The translations under genes and the position numbers were made by a program. Below are positions 1 to 9,095 of a stretch of DNA of 64,000 nt, one piece after another. The DNA is from Mortierella sp. BCC40632 (Eukaryota; Mortierellomycota; Mortierellomycetes; Mortierellales; Mortierellaceae), in the NCBI GenBank assembly GCA_011634665.1, contig WAEK01000002.1, positions 2,562,501-2,626,500 of the forward strand. Direction: 5' to 3'. The notes below the pieces were generated by a model that searched no databases, was not told the DNA's origin, and saw only the letters and a program-made list of their open reading frames with translations. Positions within the stretch are counted from its first letter, which is position 1. Every line of letters starts with the position of its first letter.

Positions 1-1
1 A

Positions 2-883
2 AGCTATCCATTGAGTTGTTCGACCCCTGGGTCTCCCTTGACGGCAACCATGGATGGGAAGCCATGGAATACTGGTTCCAAGTCGTTGAGAGCTCCCACT
101 TTGATGAGACCGGTGCCTCCTCAGGGAAGACCTGTCAGGCCACTCAAAGCCGAGTCGGACATCAATGACAGTTATCAGGGCGTGAAATCGACGGTGCAAC
201 AGGGCGAACTAGACCATATCGCTGCAGAAAAGGAGGAAATTCGTACTGTGGAGCGCGACCAAGTACAAGAGGAGGAGGAAGAGGAAATCAAAGAGGACGA
301 TGATGAAGAGGAGGGTCAGGTTATGATTGTACAAAGAACACGAAGGCTGTCGATCTCGCGGCCTCCAAAGCCCATTGTATTGGACCACCTTCCGCCATCG
401 CCATCGCTTCCACCTCACAGTCGTAACTGGATCGGAGAGGGTCTAAAGGGTCCTGCAACAACCATGACGACAACAGCTTGGACAGGTCTTGCTGGCGAGA
501 TGCCAATGAGCGCTCTGAATGGCTCTGCCACCAGCACCACTACCAATCTACGGGGGAGGTCGTTGGCCATTAACCAAAGGAAACGTGGCGGTATTGTAGG
601 TAGACCGTTTGATGGACCAGTAGGAGCCTTCTTCGAGGGGATGGACATGAACAAGGAGGATCAAGTCGAGGGAGTAGCGAGTCCAAAGGAGGACCAGCCA
701 GACTATCGTCCTTCATACCCATCTCTAGTACATGCGACGACTACGACTACGACTACGACTACGATGTCGACGATGGTGGCGCCTCTGATGGAACAGCCGA
801 GCAATAGTGTGATCTATGCACGTCGCCGGGCTGATGTTCCTCCTACGACGATTCATGTTATCAAGGCCATGGCCTTTCCATAA
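2..883 (+). CDS. C-terminal part of an unknown low-complexity protein (5' truncated)
   Basis: The frame is open from base 2 of the window to a TAA ending at 883, so about 293 residues of a longer protein are seen and the start lies outside. I do not recognise a family. The visible part is disordered: a strongly acidic Glu/Asp block around residues 85-105, Ser/Pro-rich stretches, and a Thr run of nine residues encoded by ACK-type repeats near 735-765. There are no membrane segments and no catalytic motif. Continuous coding over 880 nt with mixed codon use supports a real exon. It could be the tail of a regulatory or cytoskeletal protein; the sequence does not say which. Confidence 0.6.
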   Translation, partial: SYPLSCSTPGSPLTATMDGKPWNTGSKSLRAPTLMRPVPPQGRPVRPLKAESDINDSYQGVKSTVQQGELDHIAAEKEEIRTVERDQVQEEEEEEIKEDDDEEEGQVMIVQRTRRLSISRPPKPIVLDHLPPSPSLPPHSRNWIGEGLKGPATTMTTTAWTGLAGEMPMSALNGSATSTTTNLRGRSLAINQRKRGGIVGRPFDGPVGAFFEGMDMNKEDQVEGVASPKEDQPDYRPSYPSLVHATTTTTTTTTMSTMVAPLMEQPSNSVIYARRRADVPPTTIHVIKAMAFP

Positions 884-1553
884 AGCTCAATGTTACGACT
901 ACCTGTTACGATCCCATTAATGACTTAATGACCCTTCCTTTACCTCTCCCCTACAAAAAAAAATAATAAAAAAGACCAAGAAAGCGAAACTCTTGTAGAA
1001 TAATGCCATCCCTGTTCAGTTGTTTAGCTTATTACAAGTTGCAAAAAAAGAAAATAAACTAGGGAGGGTGGTCCTAGCAAAGAAATAAGAAAGGAGACTA
1101 GATGGCATGGTGCCCACATGAGCGAGATGAGCGAAATGTTGAATGCAATGTCAATGAGAGGGAAAGGGGGGCGATGTCACCATTAGCAGGACTGGTGGAC
1201 AAAAGTAGGTAGAGTCCAATAGTCAAGGCTTCTAGACCGGCGTTTGGCGCTGTCGTCGCATTGGCCCAGAGGCATCCTTGGTAGCGAGATGAGACACGGG
1301 CAAGAGGTCGCTCATACGTCAAGTGGGCCTCTGGACATGCTCCTTCGCTCCTTCTTTCTCTCTCTCTCTCTCTTTTTTTCTTTCTTTTTTTTTTTTTTTC
1401 CTTCTCTCTCTCTCTCTCTCTCACACACACTTTTTCTTCATTCTTCTTCACCACCGCCCCCACTGCTTCTCCTTGAACATACACACCCCTTCACTTTCAC
1501 ACCCATCCTCAACCCCACCAGACTCTACATCGCGCCACAGCACTCCTCAAGAC
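884..1553. other. Intergenic region with CT-rich leader of the next gene
   Basis: No coding exon is seen. The left half is A-rich and probably holds the 3' UTR of the upstream gene. From about 1352 to 1430 the + strand is nearly pure pyrimidine (CT repeats, a T run of about 14, then CT and a short CA run), ending some 125 nt before the ATG at 1554. This is the pyrimidine-rich pre-start pattern seen at many genes of the window. Confidence 0.5.
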
Positions 1554-2435
1554 ATGGACAACAACTCAAGACGAAGCTCTGCTCAAGCAACACTGTCTAG
1601 CCATGGCAAAACACAGAGTTCACGCGAGAACACTCCACCACTGTCACTCTCTTCTTCACCTGCACCGTCTGTGCGCTCTCTAGTCGAAAACCGACCTCAG
1701 ACACCCAACCAGCCATATTCACAAGCCAGGAATGAAGACATCGATATACACACTCTTCCCAGTGAAAAGAGTCGTTCTCAAGGGACTTCAAGTCGTCTGT
1801 CAAATATGGAGATTGTCGAAAACAACGACGACCTCTCGATGACCTCTGCAACAACGGATGGTGCTAGTGCTTCTGCAGAGACAATAACAACAACATCGAC
1901 GACGACGACGACGACAACGAGTGACCGTCCAGATTGTTACTCATACAACCAACCAAGTACCTGGACTTTTTATTCTTCCTCGACCAACCTCGGTTCATCA
2001 CCATCAGCCTCTTCCACATATCAAGGACCACCTGTGCAACTCACATCAAGTCTTCTTCAACCAGACAACGATTCAGTGTATGCAGCAGTCCCCATCTCGT
2101 CCGAGGTTCATATCATCCCTAGGTCAAGTCGAGGTTTTCACTGGAATGGCGATCTTTTCCTGAAGCCGCATCAACGTCGAAGTCTTGGAGTGGATCATAT
2201 CTTTAACCTCGGAACACCCCGACCAGCTTCAGAACGATCTTATTCTTCTTCTCCACAATCAATGGAGCAACAGTACGATAATGGGATGACCGAGCCTACA
2301 GCCGTGAATGGTCGAAGGACACTTGAAGGGTTGTCAAGACATTCGGACGACCTTGATCAGGACTCGTCTGTGATGGTGCACGAGATCCGGCTGGACGATC
2401 ACGAGACGGCCGGGATCCTTCCTTCATGGCCCTAA
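1554..2435 (+). CDS. Ser/Thr-rich protein of unknown function
   Basis: A single-exon open frame of 293 residues. I chose the ATG at 1554 because the frame upstream translates only the pyrimidine repeat. The N-terminal two thirds are Ser/Thr/Pro-rich and disordered, with a Thr run encoded by ACR repeats around 1890-1920. From about residue 180 the composition is more ordinary, with a possible folded piece (HIIPRSSRGFHWNGDLFLKP) and a conserved-looking end (EIRLDDHETAGILPSWP). No signal peptide, membrane segment or known domain is visible. Function is unknown; it resembles the disordered regulatory proteins common in fungi, but that is only composition. Confidence 0.6.
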   Translation: MDNNSRRSSAQATLSSHGKTQSSRENTPPLSLSSSPAPSVRSLVENRPQTPNQPYSQARNEDIDIHTLPSEKSRSQGTSSRLSNMEIVENNDDLSMTSATTDGASASAETITTTSTTTTTTTSDRPDCYSYNQPSTWTFYSSSTNLGSSPSASSTYQGPPVQLTSSLLQPDNDSVYAAVPISSEVHIIPRSSRGFHWNGDLFLKPHQRRSLGVDHIFNLGTPRPASERSYSSSPQSMEQQYDNGMTEPTAVNGRRTLEGLSRHSDDLDQDSSVMVHEIRLDDHETAGILPSWP

Positions 2436-2481
2436 GGAGAGCATCCAGTAAGGAGAGGACCTTTTTTCCCCTCCTCTCTCT

Positions 2482-2526
<45 letters not shown>

Positions 2527-2610
2527 GCAGAGCTTCTTGGATAGTGGTAAAAGTAGAAGTAGTAGCATGTCAGAGTAGAGAATGAACATTCATTGATACT
2601 CTCCCTATCT

Positions 2611-2647
<37 letters not shown>

Positions 2648-2964
2648 CCTATCCCAGCATGGGAAGGGGTTGGTGGCCCAGGCGACTCGAACTCTTTTTT
2701 TTTTTTTTTTCCCGTTCACTTAAACTCCTCAACAGTCACTCGGCCAGTTGGAAGAAGAGAGAAGAGGGGACCTGGTGTGTTATTTGCTGGAATAAGCCTA
2801 CCAGGGGATTCTCTCTCTCTCTCTCTTTCTTTTTTTTATTCCTTTTTATCCCTTTTTCGTGGGCCAGGGAGAGAGAAAAAAAAGAGAGAGAGTGAAGAGA
2901 GAGAGAGTAAAGCACGAGAAAAAAAAAAAGAAAGAAAGAAAAGAGAGAAAAGAGAGAAAGGAAC
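2436..2964. other. Intergenic region with microsatellite and T run
   Basis: Holds a CT repeat at about 2487-2522, a T run of 33 at 2613-2645, a second T run near 2695-2710, a CT tract near 2811-2827 and a GA/A-rich tract at about 2865-2960 that reaches almost to the PSF3 start. No gene is seen. The purine-rich tract immediately before the PSF3 ATG is opposite in strand sense to most other genes here. Confidence 0.5.
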
Positions 2965-4597
2965 ATGGAGATGGAGGACTACTATGACATCGAATCGATA
3001 CTGGCCGAGGATCAGGTACATGCATGGATTCTTTTTTGGAATTGTAGGAAAGAAAAGAAAAAAAAAAATAGACACTTGACCTCCCAACTCCATGCATTTC
3101 AGTCTCTCTTTCTCCTTGGATGCACTCGCTCATACTCATTTTTTTTTTTTTTTTTACCCATCTCGGACTAGAATGTCAAATGCGTCTTTGAGGATAATAT
3201 TCCGGGCCTTGCTTGGTTAGAAGGTGGACACGGCGATGCAGTAAGAACTTTTTTTTTTCTCTCTCTCTCTTTTCTTTTCTTTTTTGGCCTAGTTAGTCTC
3301 CTCCTTCCTGCCTGCCTTCCTCCCTTCCTTCTCCGATGAATGGCTGGCATGGAATCACCTTTCTCGTCTTGACTTGATATTAACTATTACGCCTATTGAC
3401 ACGATTAGCTCAAGGCAGGTTCCAGGTTCGATGTCCCATTCTGGCTGGCGCGCGAGATCATTGACCAGTAAAGTTCTCTCTTCTTGGCCTTTTTTTATTT
3501 TCTTTCTTCTTCTTCTTCTCTCTTCTTGAATCGCCACGTGGGATCTCATATGGCACAGTTGTTAACATTGCCTTTTCTTTTTTCTCTATCTCTCTTCTTT
3601 CCGGAATATCTACAATCTACAACGAACTGTTTCTTTTTTTTATTTATTTATTTATTTTTTTTCATAAAAATATAGCGTACCACAAACCGTGCTGTTGAAC
3701 ATGGAGGTTCCTGAATTCTTTGGAGCCAAGGTCCGGAGCGGTCTCCGCGCGGATGCTACGGTTGTGGATCTCCCAAAACTCTGCCCGAATTTCTTCCGCT
3801 TTGGCATTCACTACCTACAGTTGTAAGTGCGATTTTTTATTATCTATCTTTTTTTTTTTTGGGGAAACATCTATTCAGAGACTGTATGGAGATATCAGGA
3901 AAAAAAAAAAATCCCCTCATGGTCTGTTTTTCACCAATACAATCCATGAATATATGGTGTGCCTATTATTTTTCTTTTTATTAGGGCCGAAGATGAGCGA
4001 CTGGCTAGTTTATTGGAGGAGGTAAGTACATTGAACATAGCTCTTGATATAGGACTATCCAATTGCCTTCTTTGAGTTCGTGAGATGCTCCCTTACCAAC
4101 CCTTCCTCTTCTATCCACCACCATACTATCTCTACAATGAAAAAAAAAAAAAAAAAAAAAAAAAAACGTTGCTTTTCCTTTTCGGACAATAGGCTTTTAA
4201 AAAGAGACTCCAGATGACAATGGATCATACTCAATCGGGTGGGAGCAGAAACTCGACCGACTACTTGAACCGTCTGGATGAAACAGAGAAAGAATGTATG
4301 TTGAAGTGGGGATGTGTCCCACTATTGAGAGCAAGATAGGACAATGCGGAGGAAATTGGTGTGAGAGCAAAAGGACCCCTTTGACACTCAATACCTCATC
4401 TAACGGTTCTCTCTCTCTCTTTCCTCTCCCCCCCTCCCCTTCTGCTTTACCCTGGCTATTTTTTTCTCTCTCTTTCTTTCTAATTAGTGTATCGAGCAGG
4501 ACTGGAGAGTAGTGCATCGCTCATTCAATGGAACCAGCATTCATTTGGAAGGATACGATCTGCTAACGAGCTACTTCGGAAACGAAAACTGGAGTAA
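2965..4597 (+). CDS. PSF3: GINS complex subunit Psf3
   Basis: Encodes Psf3, a subunit of the GINS tetramer (Sld5, Psf1-3) that with Cdc45 and Mcm2-7 forms the CMG replicative helicase in the nucleus. The N-terminus (MEMEDYYDIESILAEDQ) and the following NVKCVFEDNIPGLAWLEGG are the typical Psf3 opening, then LKAGSRFDVPFWLAREI. I model seven exons: 2965-3015, 3172-3240, 3409-3467, 3676-3822, 3985-4021, 4193-4295 and 4488-4597; every junction is GT-AG and in frame, giving 191 residues, close to the roughly 190-215 usual for the family. The last exon carries AGLESSASLIQWNQHSFGRI and ends LRKRKLE. Exon 5 is only 37 nt. Intron 5 contains an A run of 27 (4140-4166), unusual for a spliced intron. Family assignment is recognition by motif; exon ends are inference. 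Confidence 0.9.
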
Positions 4598-5238
4598 TAC
4601 TATCCACTTTTTTTTTTTTTTACTATTTCTCTCTTTATTTTTGGTTCACCTGTTTTGCTATTTGTTGACAGATCTCCCGAGAAGGGAGAGGAGGAGCCTC
4701 CTGGATTTGTCCTCCCTCCCTTGAACCTAACAAGTGACTATAGAATATCCACCTCCCTTTCTTATTCTCTTTTAAATATATGTATTGCTCGATTCTCCTT
4801 TTTATATGTCTATACGAGTCCCGTTGCATTGCAAACTGACAAGTACCCGAGATTCTACATCTCGGGAGGATTGCAGTTTTTTTTTTTTTTTTTTTATCGA
4901 TAAACGAAATGGGATATCTCCTAATGCCGAATACAGTTGCACCTCTAAGAGAAGAGAGTGAGAAAGAGGGGGGTGAGAGGGAGGTGAGAGGGAGGTGAGA
5001 GGGAATTGAGAGAAGGTGAGAGAAAGCGAGAGGAATTGAGAAAGACAGAGAAAATAAAAGCGAGTAGGGATGCCATGTGGATGGAGCATCTCCTAGTCAT
5101 CCATTCCCCCCCCTCTCCAAGCATTGGCAAAGCATAACCATCTCTCTCCCATACTCATACTCTAAAAAAAAAAAAGACAGTCCTCCTGCAGCTCTGGAGG
5201 CTGTGTGTTACACACTCAAGCTTAACAAAAAAGAAAAA
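4598..5238. other. PSF3-PEX14 intergenic region with GA-rich tandem repeat
   Basis: No gene is seen. About 4945-5045 holds a degenerate tandem of purine-rich units (GGTGAGAGGGA-like, then GAGAAAGC/GAATTGAG variants), just upstream of PEX14. T runs lie at about 4609-4621 and 4879-4895. The left part presumably carries the PSF3 3' UTR. Confidence 0.45.
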
Positions 5239-6525
5239 ATGGCGATGCTCCGACCAGATGTGGTCGCGTCTGCAGCTCGATTCCTACAGGATCCCAAGGT
5301 CCAGAAGGCTTCATTCTCTCGGCGAATTGCGTTTCTTGAATCCAAAAGTCTCTCCCCCCATGAGATCTTGGCTGCTTTCCAAAAGGTCCCCAGTAGCCCA
5401 TGGGCAGATGAACTCGACTCATTCACTGGATCGCAGAGAGGAGAAAGAGAAGGAGAAATGAAGATGACTTGCTCGCCGCTACCACCACCACTGCCCCCGC
5501 TACCACCATTACCACCACCACTACAACTACAATTACAAAAACCACCTAGGGCTAACTGGAAGGATGTGTTTATTGCCGCAGTCATTACCGGAGGGCTCGG
5601 CTATGTTATTTGTCAGGCTTTCAAGGTAAACACCTAGAAGAGAATGAACCCTAGACAAGAGAGTACAAATGGGTAGGGTATTTTTTTTTTTTGGTCGCGT
5701 CCGAGTATTTCATTTCTCGTTGCAGGTATTTTTCCTGCTCTCGTAGCTTACATGCTGCATCCACTCTTTCTCTCTTTCTCTCTTTCTCTCTCTGTATGTG
5801 TATGCTGCTGACTCTTTAAAAATATATATCTCTTGTTGTTGTTGTTTTCCCTAAACCTTTGCTACAAGGCTCTCTTGGATCAACATTGGACATCTCAAGA
5901 GACCCTCGAATTGGATCAACAACGGCTCTTGGAGCAATTTGATCAAGTGGAGAGACAACTGGCCAAAGTCAACCTTTCTACAACAGAGACTTTTCGAGCA
6001 GTCAAAGGCCAAACAGAGCAAGTCGAAGAAACAATCGAGAAGATGGCCAAGATCATCAATGACCTAAAGGTCAAGGAGGACGAGCGAGGAAAAGAACTAA
6101 AGGGGCTCAAGATAGACCTGGCAAACATCGAAGCCATGTTACCCACGGTATAGATTACCTACAATACCAGCGTGGCGAGTAAGGGGGAGGAGAGAGAGAG
6201 AGAGAGAGAGAGAGATGCATGAAAAAGGAAAAAAGAAAGGACTAGTGTTGGCGCTTTAGGGCAGTTTACAATTTTTGTGTCCCCACAAACAACATTGACA
6301 TCTTCCATCTTCCTCTCCCGATAGCTAATTGAAAAGTACCAGGAGTCAAGGCTTGACACCTTGACCGAGCTCAGGTCCGAGGTCAGGTCCCTGAAAAGCT
6401 TGATCATGAACCGGTGTCCTCCTTCCAGTCCTGGGCCCACCTTTGTTTCGACTCCTTGGAACTCAATTCCTTCTTCGTTCATGAGCTTGCCCTCGACCAT
6501 GCCTGCTAGTCAGATCCATCCATGA
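5239..6525 (+). CDS. PEX14: Peroxisomal membrane docking protein Pex14 (C-terminal end uncertain)
   Basis: Pex14 is the docking and pore component of the peroxisomal import machinery that receives the PTS1 receptor Pex5. Residues about 4-48 form the conserved N-terminal Pex5-binding domain (VASAARFLQDPKVQ, RRIAFLESKSLSPHEI). A Pro/Leu-rich linker follows, then a hydrophobic segment (residues ~108-127, WKDVFIAAVITGGLGYVIC), then a coiled coil with many Gln/Glu/Lys heptads. Exons: 5239-5625, 5869-6147 and 6325 onward, both introns GT-AG and phase 0. The third exon contains SEVRSLKSLIMNR, matching the SLKSLLLNR block of other Pex14 proteins. Reading straight on gives a stop at 6523-6525 (288 residues), but a typical Pex14-like RPAWQLAPP motif lies in another frame at about 6600-6630, so a further intron probably changes the end. 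The start has an A-rich context (aaaaATGG). Confidence 0.85.
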
Positions 6526-6971
6526 TGGAGCAAGCTTTGGTAGTAGTGGCGTTGGTAATGGTCATACCAGTGACAACAGCATCAGCAGCGCCTATTTTCT
6601 GGCAAGCAGACCAGCCTGGCAATTGGCACCACCGAGAGGGTCCATGATGTTGTCGAACGGCTCAAACTCAAGGAGCCCCCTGAGCAAAAAAAACATACAC
6701 GCACATACATTCGTCGATTTGTCTGTCATGCAGGTCAAGTGAGTGGGATGACACTCCATCTCCTCCTCCTTCTCTCACACACACACACTCTCTCTCTCTC
6801 CTACTCTCTCTTTGTCGCTGCTGCTGCCGAGCGAAAAGAAAAAAGAAAAAAAGAAAAAAGGACTGGTTAGGGAACCCAAAAGAGGCTCGGGACAGGCCAC
6901 ATCGCAAAGGAAATATCCGAATACCCGAAAGATAGGCTGGTTACGGTAGAAGTGCAGGGCCAAAAAGGTTG

Positions 6972-7017
<46 letters not shown>

Positions 7018-7349
7018 AGAAAAAGAAAAAAAAAGGGCTACAGACAGACAAGCAGGCAGAAAGAGTACGTTGAGCCAAGTACATTCAACCTTTTTTTTTC
7101 CCTCCTTCTCTCTCTCTCTCTGAGGAAAAGGGGGGGACCAAGAGGCTATACAACGAACTCGATATGGGGCCAAAGATACACACACACAATACACACGCAC
7201 ACCGCCTTCTCTCTCTCTCTGACACCTTGTTGTTGTCTTTTGGTTCCTTAAAGGTGTTTCTTTTTCCTTTTTACTGCTTTTTTGACTTTCTTTTTGAGTT
7301 CTATTAAACGGGGCTACAAAGAGAATGTGTTGGGGAGAGATTTGAAAGG
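6526..7349. other. Probable PEX14 3' end, then repeat-rich intergenic region
   Basis: The left 150 bases probably contain the true C-terminal coding end of PEX14 in a shifted frame (see PEX14). Further right there are CA/CT repeats near 6770-6805, a GA repeat near 6982-7012, a short CT tract near 7108-7122 and CA runs near 7180-7200. PEX14 (+) and the seven-transmembrane gene (-) converge here. No other gene is seen. Confidence 0.45.
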
Positions 7350-8381
7350 CTAAAAGTCGGGTGCGGAACGTCGACCATATTGCATCTGATGGTACTCTTC
7401 TACATAGGACTCTACTGTGACCGAGATGTGGGACTGCAACGGAGAAAACTGCTTCTCCATCGAGAGACCTTGCATCGCATAATGATCTGGTTGTTGTGGT
7501 TGTTGTGCAGTAGGTTGGAATCCGATTCGATGGTTCCGTGGGACCACCACCCGGTCCACATCACTCGAGTCTCTTGAATCTTTGTTTTTGCTTCCACCCC
7601 TGGATGTGACCCAATGGATAGCTACGGCATTTAGGGTCACATCGAGCGTACACGAGGCAAGGCAAAAGAGTCCTCGTTCCTGTCCATCAAAGTGAACCAA
7701 GGTCGAGATGTTGGCACTGCTGAGAATCAGTGCCAACAAGGATCCAACCAACGTCCGCCGGGCAACATCCCGGAGCTTGGACTTTGTTGGGCCCTGAAGC
7801 ATCGAGGTGGAAGAGAGCAGGGCATGGACAAAGAGACCTGTCAACCAGATCGAGGCAAGGATATCATAGACAATAAAAGGTACAGCTGCAGGCTTGAGAA
7901 GACCAATGTTACAATGACCTTCGGGTGTGATTTTGGCGACACGGAAGACGATGGCGAGGATCATGATGGCGACATATGGGGAAAGGAGCGCCAAGTTAAG
8001 CTTATAGGTCATACTATTCCAACGGGTCACGCCGATCGCCGTAACGATGTGGACACGCTCGACAAGGAAAAGGTAGATAACAACCTTGGAGGAAGCGTAG
8101 AGAAAGATGCAGATCCAGATCGAGATCTGACAGGAGAGTAAATTCTGGTTGTTGGTCTGGACGAGCATGGCTGCCATTACCGAGAATGCCCAGGAAAGGA
8201 CGTACAAGGCGATGACAAGTCCACGAGCATAGTTGATGGAGCTCAGAGTCGTGCCTGAAGTCTTGCGCCCAAAGAGAAGGGACATGATTGTAATGCATGA
8301 CAGTGAGAGGAAGAGGGATATGGACTCGGACACATCAGGCCGAAAGGGACCACTGGAGGACGGATCATCGAATGAGTCCAT
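7350..8381 (-). CDS. Orphan seven-transmembrane (GPCR-like) membrane protein
   Basis: A single exon of 343 residues. I use the ATG at 8381 (MDSFDDPSSSG); the open frame upstream merely translates the CT repeat. After a short polar N-terminus, seven hydrophobic segments can be counted, at about residues 18-40, 52-76, 84-112, 127-149, 168-192, 214-235 and 243-264, followed by an 80-residue Ser/Gln-rich tail. The layout (short outside N-terminus, seven helices, charged LVERVHIV after helix three, long cytoplasmic tail) is that of a G-protein-coupled receptor, but I see no motif tying it to a named fungal class (no CFEM domain, no Ste2/Ste3 or Git3 signature). It is best called an orphan 7TM protein of the plasma or an internal membrane. 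The ATG lies only 18 nt from an 83-nt CT repeat in the mRNA sense. Confidence 0.75.
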   Translation of the reverse strand: MDSFDDPSSSGPFRPDVSESISLFLSLSCITIMSLLFGRKTSGTTLSSINYARGLVIALYVLSWAFSVMAAMLVQTNNQNLLSCQISIWICIFLYASSKVVIYLFLVERVHIVTAIGVTRWNSMTYKLNLALLSPYVAIMILAIVFRVAKITPEGHCNIGLLKPAAVPFIVYDILASIWLTGLFVHALLSSTSMLQGPTKSKLRDVARRTLVGSLLALILSSANISTLVHFDGQERGLFCLASCTLDVTLNAVAIHWVTSRGGSKNKDSRDSSDVDRVVVPRNHRIGFQPTAQQPQQPDHYAMQGLSMEKQFSPLQSHISVTVESYVEEYHQMQYGRRSAPDF

Positions 8382-8396
8382 ATTCAAGGAGAGAGT

Positions 8397-8398
<2 letters not shown>

Positions 8399-8481
<83 letters not shown>
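8399..8481. repeat. (GA)n microsatellite, about 41 copies
   Basis: Uninterrupted GA dinucleotide repeat on the + strand. It sits 18 nt upstream of the start codon of the 7TM gene, so in that gene's sense it is a (CT)n tract in the promoter or 5' UTR. Confidence 0.95.
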
Positions 8482-8484
<3 letters not shown>

Positions 8485-9047
8485 GGGGAATGTGGGCGGA
8501 GAAGCTGGGGTAGAAGAGAGATGGCTACTCCTGGCACCTAGCCAGGGTGGGGTCAAGGAAGGTGAAGGACAAGGTAGTTGGTAGGGTGAAAAGAGAGAAA
8601 GAGAGAGAGAGAGACGGATCAAGCGTGGATCTCAAGAAGAGAGGAAGAGAGAGAGAGAGGAGAGGAAGAGAAAGGAAATGGATGGTGTGGATATCTCGAA
8701 TGGATAAAAAGAGAGTGGCGGACGGACGCGGCTGGAAACCGCAGACAGAAGAAGAAGACCAGAGCGGCGGAGGTGATGAAGAGTGAAAAAGAGAGAGCAT
8801 GTGAGAAAAGAGAGGAGAGAGAATATGAGTGAGTGGGGAAGAGAGGAAAGAAGAGGAAATGGATGAAAAAGGAGGAGAGAGCGAAGAGGAAGAGCGAGCG
8901 AGAGAGAAAGAAAAAAAAAAAACGAGACAAGTCGATGATTTCCTCCTTTTTTCTCTCCCAAAGGCCTCAAAAAGGCTATAGGCGGCAGATGAATACGGCA
9001 CCGACCTGCAGGCCCGTGTCCGCCAATAACCCAAACTCTTTTCTCTA

Positions 9048-9095
<48 letters not shown>

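Noticed and set aside
8399..8481. CRISPR-like or satellite array
   Set aside because: It is a plain dinucleotide microsatellite; no spacer and repeat structure exists anywhere in the window.
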